From: Acidimicrobiia bacterium
GTDB taxonomy: Bacteria > Actinomycetota > Acidimicrobiia > Spongiisociales > UBA5794
Length of the DNA stretch: 8,974 nt
Assembly: GCA_013695075.1 (NCBI GenBank)
Contig: JACDBE010000130.1
Span: forward strand, 1-8,974
Direction: 5' to 3'
Shown piece after piece: positions 1-5,282 of the stretch. Every line of letters starts with the position of its first letter. The stretch's first letter is position 1. The notes under the pieces are model-generated. The model saw nothing but the letters and a program-made list of their open reading frames with translations. It ran no database searches and was not told the DNA's origin. Position numbers and translations under genes: made by a program.

Positions 1-614
1 GCTTCGGTGATGGTTGCGTCGGTGGATGTCTCGATCACCGACGCAACCATGACAATGGAGATGACCTGGTAGGCGCGGGAGCCCAGTTTGAGGAAGTCGG
101 AGAAGGAGGTCTCGACGTCCCGGGGGACGATCACCGCCGTCAACAGCTCTCCCGGTCGCAGATCGGTCTCTCGGTACCCGGTGAGGAAGTCTTGCAGGGC
201 GACCGTTCGGGTCCCGGTCCGGGAGGTCAATACGACCGCGGCGTCGAGGGTGAGCAGCGGGGGGATCCCGTCGGCAGCGGGGGAGGCATTGCAGAGGTTG
301 CCGGCGATGGTGCCGGCGTTCTGCACCTGTACCGCCCCCACCTCGCGGGCGGCGAGGCGAAGCCCGTCGAAGCAGCGGGGCAGATCGGCATCCCTGATCT
401 CGGCCCAACGGGTGAGAGCGCCGATACGGTAAGCGTCGTCGGTGACGCTGATCCCTCGCAGCCCGGTCACCCCCGAGATGTCCACGACGGGCTCTGTCAA
501 GGGACGCCCCACCCGGGCCGGGTAGAAGTCGGTGCCACCCGCCAACACCGTCCGCGATCCATCGGCGATGGCCTCTAGGGCGCTATCCAGGTCAGCGGGT
601 GCCAGATATTGCAT
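1..614 (-). CDS. FAD-binding subunit of a molybdenum hydroxylase (CoxM/XdhB/NdhF-like), C-terminus cut by window edge
   Basis: Reading the minus strand from an ATG at 614 gives 204 uninterrupted codons that run off position 1. The family (FAD_binding_5, medium subunit of CO dehydrogenase, xanthine dehydrogenase and nicotinate dehydrogenase) is usually about 280-300 residues, so roughly two thirds is present. Seen: start MQYLAPADLDSALEAI, the first FAD-pyrophosphate motif AGGTD (residues 25-29), and the second, QVQNAGTIAGNLCNASPAAD (96-115), which is highly characteristic. The subunit carries electrons from the 2Fe-2S subunit through FAD to the acceptor; hydroxylation itself occurs on the molybdopterin subunit, presumably encoded beyond the left edge. 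It is divergent from the enamidase operon. Known: E. barkeri nicotinate dehydrogenase has such a subunit (NdhF). Inferred: this one hydroxylates nicotinate or a related N-heterocycle. CO or purine dehydrogenase cannot be excluded from the FAD subunit alone. No strong SD is visible before the start. Confidence 0.93.
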   Translation of the reverse strand, partial: MQYLAPADLDSALEAIADGSRTVLAGGTDFYPARVGRPLTEPVVDISGVTGLRGISVTDDAYRIGALTRWAEIRDADLPRCFDGLRLAAREVGAVQVQNAGTIAGNLCNASPAADGIPPLLTLDAAVVLTSRTGTRTVALQDFLTGYRETDLRPGELLTAVIVPRDVETSFSDFLKLGSRAYQVISIVMVASVIETSTDATITE

Positions 615-736
615 TGAGCCGGCGACTCTCTGGAAGGGTCGACCTCCGGTCGGATTATTACACGACTCAGCCAGCCGGGGTGCGGCCCGAAACCCCGGAT
701 TAGGCTGCGCGCCGGCCATCGATCTGGAGAGGGTGC
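615..736. promoter_or_regulatory. Divergent intergenic control region with inverted repeat
   Basis: These 122 bases separate the minus-strand Mo-hydroxylase gene from the plus-strand DUF1185-enamidase operon and must hold both promoters. Seen: a perfect 7-bp inverted repeat, CCGGGGT (675-681) and ACCCCGG (692-698), spaced by 10 bases. Also seen: an AT-rich patch ATTATTA (654-660) that reads TAATAAT on the minus strand and could serve as a -10 element for the leftward gene, though no good -35 sits at the right distance. A GGAGAGGG SD (726-733) precedes the rightward ATG at 737. The repeat is a candidate operator for a pathway regulator; that role is inferred. Confidence 0.4.
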
Positions 737-1309
737 ATGGAGCCTCGGAAGTTGGTCACACTGGTCGACGAGGTGCATGTCGAGGCCGGTCGTCCGGTCG
801 ATCCTCCGATCCGCCGGGTGATATCGGCTGCGGTACTCGCCAACCCTCACGCCGGTCGATACGCCGAGGATCTCACCGACCTGATCGAAGCCTCGGTTGG
901 TCTGTCGGAAATGCTCTCCCGGGCTGCCGTCGCCCACCTGGGAGGCAAGCCGGTTCACAGTTACGGCAAGGGCGCCATCGTCGGGAGCAGGGGTGAACTG
1001 GAGCACGCCGCCGCTCTCCTTCACCCCAAGTTCGGCAACCCTTTGCGCGATGCCTGCGGGGGCGGCAAGGCCATCATCCCTTCCGCCAAGAAGCGGGGTG
1101 GTCCCGGCACCCCCCTCGACATACCGCTGCACTACAAGGACGCCGCCTTCGTCCGCAGCCACTTCGACGCGGTCGAGCTGCGCATCGTCGACGCCCCGGC
1201 CGATGATGAGATCGTCCTCGCCGTGGCCGTCACCGACGGCGGCCGGCCCCATCCCCGGGTCGGCGGCCTCCAGGTGGGGGAGATCGTCGGGGAGGACGGG
1301 CTCCGATGA
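737..1309 (+). CDS. DUF1185 / 'amino acid synthesis' family protein (PF06684)
   Basis: A 190-residue protein with the family hallmarks SYGKGAIVGSRGELEHAAAL (about 75-94), the glycine-rich GGGKAIIPS (about 108-116), and the C-terminal block DEIVLAVAVTDGGRPHPRVG (about 156-175). Length is normal for the family. Despite the Pfam name, no biochemical function is established that I know of. From memory, structures of this family were classed in the chorismate-mutase/YjgF-like fold group; if so, it is a fold relative of Rid enamine/imine deaminases and of the repeat units in AtzD/barbiturase. It starts at an ATG behind a clear SD (GGAGAGGG) and its stop overlaps the enamidase start (ATGA), so the two are probably translationally coupled. 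Inferred role: a helper or hydrolase acting on a ring-opening intermediate in the same pathway. Family call is firm; function is open. Confidence 0.9.
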   Translation: MEPRKLVTLVDEVHVEAGRPVDPPIRRVISAAVLANPHAGRYAEDLTDLIEASVGLSEMLSRAAVAHLGGKPVHSYGKGAIVGSRGELEHAAALLHPKFGNPLRDACGGGKAIIPSAKKRGGPGTPLDIPLHYKDAAFVRSHFDAVELRIVDAPADDEIVLAVAVTDGGRPHPRVGGLQVGEIVGEDGLR

Positions 1310-2469
1310 GTGACGTCGTCATCCGCAACATCGGCACCATCGTCACCGGTGACATCGCTCATCCCATCGCCGACGGTGACACCATCGTCACCCGGGAGGG
1401 CAAGATCGCCTACGTCGGGGGCGAAGATGGCGCCGACACCAACGCGATCCGGGCGGTGGTCGATGCCGCCGGCGCCACCGTCATGCCCGGGCTGTGCGAC
1501 AACCACGTCCATCCCGTATTAGGCGATTTCACCCCCCGCCAGAGCCAATTCGACTTCATCGATTCCAGTCTTCATGGCGGTGTGACGACGATGATCTCGG
1601 CGGGGGAGCCGCACACCCCGGGCCGTCCCACCGATCCGGTCGGGGTCAAGGCGCTCACCATCCTCGCCCACAAGTCCTTTGCCAAGCTGCGACCCTCGGG
1701 GGTGAAGGTCCACGCCGGGGCGGTCATGCTCGAACCGGGATTGACCGAAGACGACTTCACCGAGATGGCCGACGCCGGGGTGAGCCTGGTAGCCGAGATC
1801 GGCATCTCCGGCGTAAAGGATGCGGACGAAGCCGCCACGATGACCCGCTGGGCCCAGGCCCGGGGCATGCGGGTGATGGTCCACACCGGCGGCGCCTCCA
1901 TCCCCGGGAGCGGCGTGATCGGCGCCGACTTCGTGGTCAAGGTCCAGCCGGATGTGGCCGGCCACACCAACGGGGGACCAACCGCCCCTCCCCTTTCGGA
2001 CGTTGAACGGATACTGGAGGAGACCTCGGCCCGGATCGAGGTGGTCCACAACGGCAATGTCAAGGCGGCGGCGGCGGTGGCCCGGCTGGCCGCCGAACGG
2101 GGGGAGCTCCACCGCATGGTGATCGGCACCGACAGCCCCGCCGGCTCGGGCGTGCAACCCTTGGGAATCCTCCGGGTCATGTCCTGGGTGACCGCGCTCG
2201 GTGACGTCCCCCCCGAAGCAGCCGTGGCCATGGCCAGCGGCAACATCGCCGCCCTCCACGGCCTCAACACCGGGGTGATCGAGGTGGGGATGGAAGCCGA
2301 CCTCGTGGTGGTTGACGCCCCCCTCGGTTCGCAGGCCGATGACGCTCTCGGGGCTCTGGCCGTCGGCGACACCCTGGCCGTGGCGGCGGCCATCATCGAC
2401 GGGAGCTGGCGGTTCACCAAGAGCCGCAACACCCCGCCCGCCTCCCGTCCGATCATGTTCGTGGGATGA
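1306..2469 (+). CDS. ena: Enamidase-like amidohydrolase (tetrahydro-6-oxonicotinate ring opening)
   Basis: A 387-residue amidohydrolase whose sequence closely follows E. barkeri enamidase (385 aa, EC 3.5.2.18), which opens 1,4,5,6-tetrahydro-6-oxonicotinate to 2-formylglutarate plus ammonia. Recognised shared blocks: IRNIGTIVTGDI (6-17), DFIDSSLHGGVTTMISAGEP (83-102), PGRP (105-108), HTGGASIPGS (193-202), NGGPTAP (222-228), LNTGVIEVGMEADL, and KSRNTPPA near the C-terminus. The binuclear metal site is complete: HxH H67/H69, a bridging Glu at E164 (where dihydroorotases and hydantoinases have a carboxylated Lys; Glu is the enamidase feature), H193, H220 and D276. The ATG overlaps the upstream stop, with GGAGGA as SD at 1290-1295. 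Cytosolic, no signal peptide. Substrate identity is inferred from the resemblance, recalled from memory rather than aligned; a related cyclic enamide is possible. Confidence 0.88.
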   Translation: MSDVVIRNIGTIVTGDIAHPIADGDTIVTREGKIAYVGGEDGADTNAIRAVVDAAGATVMPGLCDNHVHPVLGDFTPRQSQFDFIDSSLHGGVTTMISAGEPHTPGRPTDPVGVKALTILAHKSFAKLRPSGVKVHAGAVMLEPGLTEDDFTEMADAGVSLVAEIGISGVKDADEAATMTRWAQARGMRVMVHTGGASIPGSGVIGADFVVKVQPDVAGHTNGGPTAPPLSDVERILEETSARIEVVHNGNVKAAAAVARLAAERGELHRMVIGTDSPAGSGVQPLGILRVMSWVTALGDVPPEAAVAMASGNIAALHGLNTGVIEVGMEADLVVVDAPLGSQADDALGALAVGDTLAVAAAIIDGSWRFTKSRNTPPASRPIMFVG

Positions 2470-2470
2470 G

Positions 2471-3100
2471 ATGAGCACCACCGACACCCCCGCCGCCTTC
2501 TCCGAATACCGGGTGATCCGCGATCTCGACCTCGACCCTGCCCGCACCGCGGTGCTGGTGATCGACATGCTCAACGACTTCCTCGAGCCCGACGGGGCGA
2601 TGCCGCTGCTGGAAGGGCGACGTCTGTACGAACCGATCCGCCGGCTGCTCGCTTGCGCCCGTCAAAACGGGGCGAGCGTGATCTGGGTGTGCGACGAACA
2701 TCCTCCGCTCGACCGCGAGTTCGAGAAGAGATCGGTCCATTGCCTCGAAGGGAGCTGGGGAGCGGAGATCGTGGCCGAACTGGAGCCAGCCGCCGACGAG
2801 TACCGGGTTCCCAAACGGCGCTACTCCGGCTTCTACGAAACCGACCTCGACCTTCGGCTCCGCAACCTGGGCATCGAACATCTCATCCTCGGCGGGGTGG
2901 TAACCAACATCTGTGTCCGCTCGACCGCCCACGATGCCTTTTTCCGGGACTATGAGGTCATCGTCCCCGTGGAGTGTGTGGCGGCCACCTCCGAGCGCGA
3001 GCAGCAGTCGACCCTGTACGACCTGGACACGCACTATGGGACCGTGGCCGGCCTGGAAGAAGTCCTGGCCATCCTCGTCGGGGCCCGACGGGCCGGCTGA
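2471..3100 (+). CDS. Isochorismatase/nicotinamidase-superfamily cysteine hydrolase
   Basis: A 209-residue protein with the complete superfamily catalytic triad: D32 in VLVIDMLNDF (28-37), K115 in VPKRRYSGF (113-121), and C148 in GGVVTNICV (141-149), preceded by the usual cis-peptide V143-V144. It also has D75-E-H77 and H90 in H90-C91 followed by GSWGAE (94-99), matching the D-x-H...H metal ligands of nicotinamidase PncA. Such enzymes hydrolyse amides, for example nicotinamide, maleamate or ureidoacrylate. The start at 2471 lies one base after the enamidase stop; longer in-frame starts inside the enamidase gene lack family-like sequence. The context of a probable nicotinate-type pathway makes nicotinamidase or another amidase of the route plausible. 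The exact substrate cannot be read from the sequence. It is the last gene of the 737-3100 operon. Confidence 0.9.
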   Translation: MSTTDTPAAFSEYRVIRDLDLDPARTAVLVIDMLNDFLEPDGAMPLLEGRRLYEPIRRLLACARQNGASVIWVCDEHPPLDREFEKRSVHCLEGSWGAEIVAELEPAADEYRVPKRRYSGFYETDLDLRLRNLGIEHLILGGVVTNICVRSTAHDAFFRDYEVIVPVECVAATSEREQQSTLYDLDTHYGTVAGLEEVLAILVGARRAG

Positions 3101-3102
3101 TT

Positions 3103-3116
3103 GCGCGGATCCGCGC
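3103..3116. terminator. GC palindrome just after the operon's last stop; possible terminator
   Basis: GCGCGGATCCGCGC is a perfect 14-base palindrome beginning three bases after the cysteine hydrolase stop codon. As RNA it could fold into a 5-bp all-GC stem with a GATC loop. No U-tract follows. A second, looser pairing, CCCCTCG (3132-3138) with CGAGGGG (3163-3169), lies just downstream. The position suits an operon end, but the lack of a U-run makes intrinsic termination uncertain; a protein-binding palindrome is the alternative. Confidence 0.3.
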
Positions 3117-3156
3117 GGTGGCGTGGGATGACCCCTCGTCCTCGGCCCGGTGATGA

Positions 3157-3318
3157 TGCCACCGAGGGGCAGAGGTGGTGGAGACCCGCCCGGAGATGTT
3201 GGGACGCACCGAGGACTGGCTGCTCGCCGACCGTACCGTGAGCGTTGGCTTCGAGCACAGCTTCCTCATAGGCCCGCCCGGGGCGCGCCTGCCGGCACGG
3301 CTTCGAGGAATGAGGTGA
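3157..3318 (+). pseudogene. Coding-like remnant, possible C-terminal fragment of an unidentified gene
   Basis: Between the in-frame stop at 3154-3156 and a TGA at 3316-3318, the plus strand reads VVETRPEMLGRTEDWLLADR and continues with VSVGFEHSFLIGPPGARLPA to the stop. About 39 of the last 47 codons end in G or C, and the composition looks like real protein. There is no ATG/GTG with an SD, and tandem stops (3151-3156) lie directly upstream, so it could be the 3' end of a gene whose 5' part was lost. I do not recognise the family. It overlaps the minus-strand 52-aa ORF at 3266-3318, so at most one of the two is likely translated. Confidence 0.25.
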
Positions 3319-3424
3319 GCGCGCCGACGACGATGGTGTGGCTTGTGTTGGTGCCGCCGCTGACGTCGCCGGGCACGATCTCGGCGGCGAACGCGCCGAC
3401 GGCGGGGAGGTCGACCACCGTCAT
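3266..3424 (-). CDS. Short hypothetical protein coupled to the HTH gene (52 aa, possibly truncated)
   Basis: A 52-codon ORF starting MTVVDLPAVGAFAAEIVPGD and ending at a TGA at 3266-3268. Its ATG overlaps the stop of the upstream HTH gene as ATGA, the same coupling used elsewhere in the window. About 90% of its codons end in G or C. No domain is recognised. In actinobacteria a small HTH gene is often followed by a longer partner (ATPase, recombinase or replication-type protein), so this may be the N-terminus of a truncated gene. It may equally be a genuine tiny ORF. Confidence 0.4.
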   Translation of the reverse strand: MTVVDLPAVGAFAAEIVPGDVSGGTNTSHTIVVGALTSFLEAVPAGAPRAGL

Positions 3425-3663
3425 CGACCCGAGCTCGCCAGCCGATCGGCCCGCCACCGCTCGATCTCGCTCCGCAGCCACAGCTTGCAGCGCCCCTGGC
3501 CGAGGTTGACCACCGGCCTGGGCATGGCGGGGTAGCGGCGCTGGTAGGCCGAGACGGTGTTGCGTTGTGCGAGACCGAGCAGCTCGGCCACCCCTTGCGC
3601 GTCGATGAGATCCTCCGAATCCAGATACCGCGGCACTGTGACGGAGACTACAAGTGTTGACAT
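3421..3663 (-). CDS. Small helix-turn-helix DNA-binding protein (MerR/AlpA/excisionase-like)
   Basis: An 80-residue protein from an ATG at 3663. The segment at about residues 19-50 (LIDAQGVAELLGLAQRNTVS..., then RRYPAMPRP) has the winged-helix layout of AlpA/excisionase-type HTH proteins: 'x-x-VAELLG' first helix, recognition helix, then 'FP-x-P' turn. It ends with a strand and W-x-RSEIERWRADR helix (62-74). Such proteins regulate neighbours or act with mobile elements. It lies antisense between the cysteine hydrolase and the aldehyde dehydrogenase, interrupting an otherwise collinear set, and its stop overlaps the start of the 52-aa ORF. No SD is visible, so the start could instead be the in-frame GTG nine codons downstream. 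Whether it controls the pathway or is a passenger is unknown. Confidence 0.72.
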   Translation of the reverse strand: MSTLVVSVTVPRYLDSEDLIDAQGVAELLGLAQRNTVSAYQRRYPAMPRPVVNLGQGRCKLWLRSEIERWRADRLASSGR

Positions 3664-3758
3664 CGGGACGAAGTCGGACTCGCGGGGAGCTATCGCGTGC
3701 GCAGCTCGAACGGGCAGTGCTCGGTGCCCCGAAGGGCAGTGTCGATTACGCTCCCAAC

Positions 3759-5255
3759 ATGAGGGTGCTCGAGAACTTCGTGGCGGGTGCCTGGACCCCG
3801 ATCGAGGGTACCGGCTCGATTCCGGTGACCAACCCCGCCACCGGCGAGACCATCGCCACCCATCCCCAGTCGAACGCCGCCGACATCGACCGGGCGGTGG
3901 CGGCGGCGGTCGCGGTGTTCCGGGTTTGGTGGATGACCCCAATTCCTACCCGGTCGGCGATGATGTTCCGCTATCGCCACCTGATATGGGAAGCCCGGGA
4001 GGAACTGTCCCGGATCCTGGTTGAAGAGAACGGCAAGACCCTGGCCGAAGCCCGGGGGGAGATGCTGCGGGCGCTCCAGTACATCGAACACGCCGCCGCT
4101 GCCACCGAGACGATGAAAGGCTCGGTCACCGAGAACGTCGGCTCCGGGGTCGACATCGAGTACATCCGCGAGCCGCTGGGGCCGTTTGCCATCGTCGCCC
4201 CGTTCAACTTTCCGGCCATGATCCCCCTCTACTTCACCTGGGCGGTGGCCACCGGCAACCCGGTAATCGTCAAACCCAGTGAACACTGCCCTCTCACCAC
4301 GGTCAGGTTGGTGGAACTCGCTGACGAGGCCGGATTCCCTCCCGGAGTGGTCAACATGGTCCTCGGCGACCGCACCGTGGTGGAACGTCTGGCCGAACAC
4401 CCCGACGTGGTGGGAATGTCCTTCGTCGGGTCGTCGGAGATCGCCGAACGGGTCTACAAACTAACCACCGGATACGGCAAGCGTTGCCAGGCACAAGGCG
4501 GATCGAAGAACCATCTGGTGGTGACCGACACCGCCGAGCTCGACAAATGCCTCCCCAATATGGTCTCTTCGATGCTGGGCAGCAGCTCCCAGCGCTGCTT
4601 CGCCGGGTCCAACCTCCTCATCTACGAATCCGTCTACGACCGGGTGATGGACCGTTTCCTCGCCGCCGTCAAGGTCCTCCGGCTCGGCTACGGCATGAAT
4701 GAGACCACCACCCTCGGGCCCGTTATCTCGCCCGAGTCCAGGACCCGGCTCGAAGAGTCGGTCGACAAGGCCGTGGCCGAAGGCGCCACCGTTCTCCTTG
4801 ACGGCCGGGGAGCGACGGTCGCCGGTTTCGAGAGGGGCAACTGGATCGGGCCCACCATCGTCAGCGCCTCCCCAGGGATGGAGATCTTCGACCAGGAACT
4901 GTTCGGTCCGGTTCGGTGCCTGCAGAAGGTGAGCGGGCTGGATGAGGCCCTCGCCATCATCGACGCCAGCGCCTATGGCCACACCGCCGCCATCTACACC
5001 GAACACGGCGGGGTCGCCCGGGAGTTCCGCCAGCGGGCCAACGTCGGTCAGATCGGCATAAACGTCGGCACCCCGGCCCCCATCGCTTTCTACGCGGTGG
5101 GGGGTCGCAAGAGCTCCTTCTATGGGTCGCACCGGGGTCGGGCCAACGACGCCGTCGATTTCTACACGGACAAGAAGGTGGTGGTCAGCACCTGGCACAT
5201 CGACACCACCGAGCAACCAGGCGTAGACCCTGCCTTCGAGGGCGGGGCCCGGTGA
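3759..5255 (+). CDS. CoA-acylating aldehyde dehydrogenase, methylmalonate-semialdehyde dehydrogenase class (MmsA/IolA-like)
   Basis: 498 residues, the usual MmsA/IolA length, from ATG 3759 (MRVLENFVAGAW matches the family start; the 35 in-frame residues upstream do not, and no good SD is seen). Motifs: oxyanion PFNFPAM (148-154, N150), KPSE (172-175), FVGS (222-225), GGSKNH (247-252), catalytic C280 in SSSQRC, ELFGP (380-384), and the class-specific C-terminus KSSFYG...DAVDFYTDKKVV (451-475). The general-base Glu of hydrolytic ALDHs is absent before GGSK, as in CoA-dependent MSDH. R104 (in GEMLR) and R279 (next to C280) align with B. subtilis IolA R107 and R283, which bind the substrate carboxylate. 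Known reaction: 2-substituted malonate semialdehyde + CoA + NAD to acyl-CoA + CO2. Inferred substrate here: 2-formylglutarate, giving glutaryl-CoA. Valine or inositol catabolism is the default alternative. Cytosolic; followed after 27 bases by the transporter genes. Confidence 0.88.
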   Translation: MRVLENFVAGAWTPIEGTGSIPVTNPATGETIATHPQSNAADIDRAVAAAVAVFRVWWMTPIPTRSAMMFRYRHLIWEAREELSRILVEENGKTLAEARGEMLRALQYIEHAAAATETMKGSVTENVGSGVDIEYIREPLGPFAIVAPFNFPAMIPLYFTWAVATGNPVIVKPSEHCPLTTVRLVELADEAGFPPGVVNMVLGDRTVVERLAEHPDVVGMSFVGSSEIAERVYKLTTGYGKRCQAQGGSKNHLVVTDTAELDKCLPNMVSSMLGSSSQRCFAGSNLLIYESVYDRVMDRFLAAVKVLRLGYGMNETTTLGPVISPESRTRLEESVDKAVAEGATVLLDGRGATVAGFERGNWIGPTIVSASPGMEIFDQELFGPVRCLQKVSGLDEALAIIDASAYGHTAAIYTEHGGVAREFRQRANVGQIGINVGTPAPIAFYAVGGRKSSFYGSHRGRANDAVDFYTDKKVVVSTWHIDTTEQPGVDPAFEGGAR

Positions 5256-5282
5256 CGAACAGAAAACCATGGGAGGAAGCAG

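Noticed and set aside
88..578. Plus-strand open frames over the left edge
   Set aside because: They are antisense to the Mo-hydroxylase FAD subunit, whose FAD motifs are unmistakable on the minus strand.
1306..2469. Dihydropyrimidinase, hydantoinase or dihydroorotase as the identity of the amidohydrolase
   Set aside because: Those enzymes carry a carboxylated Lys as bridging ligand; here that place is E164 and the full-length pattern follows enamidase.
2312..2470. Extended N-terminus for the cysteine hydrolase starting inside the enamidase gene
   Set aside because: The extra 53 residues are Pro/Arg/Ser-rich out-of-frame enamidase sequence; the ATG at 2471 gives the normal family length.
1519..2574. 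Long minus-strand open frames antisense to the enamidase gene
   Set aside because: The sense strand holds a complete metal site and family blocks; the antisense products are His/Gly/Arg-rich with no recognisable domain.
3657..3662. Perfect TTGACA hexamer upstream of the dehydrogenase as a -35 box
   Set aside because: No -10-like sequence occurs 16-18 bases downstream, so it is probably chance within the HTH gene's first codons.
3654..3758. Upstream start for the aldehyde dehydrogenase
   Set aside because: The 35 added residues are unlike the family N-terminus and overlap the HTH gene start; ATG 3759 gives the expected MmsA beginning.
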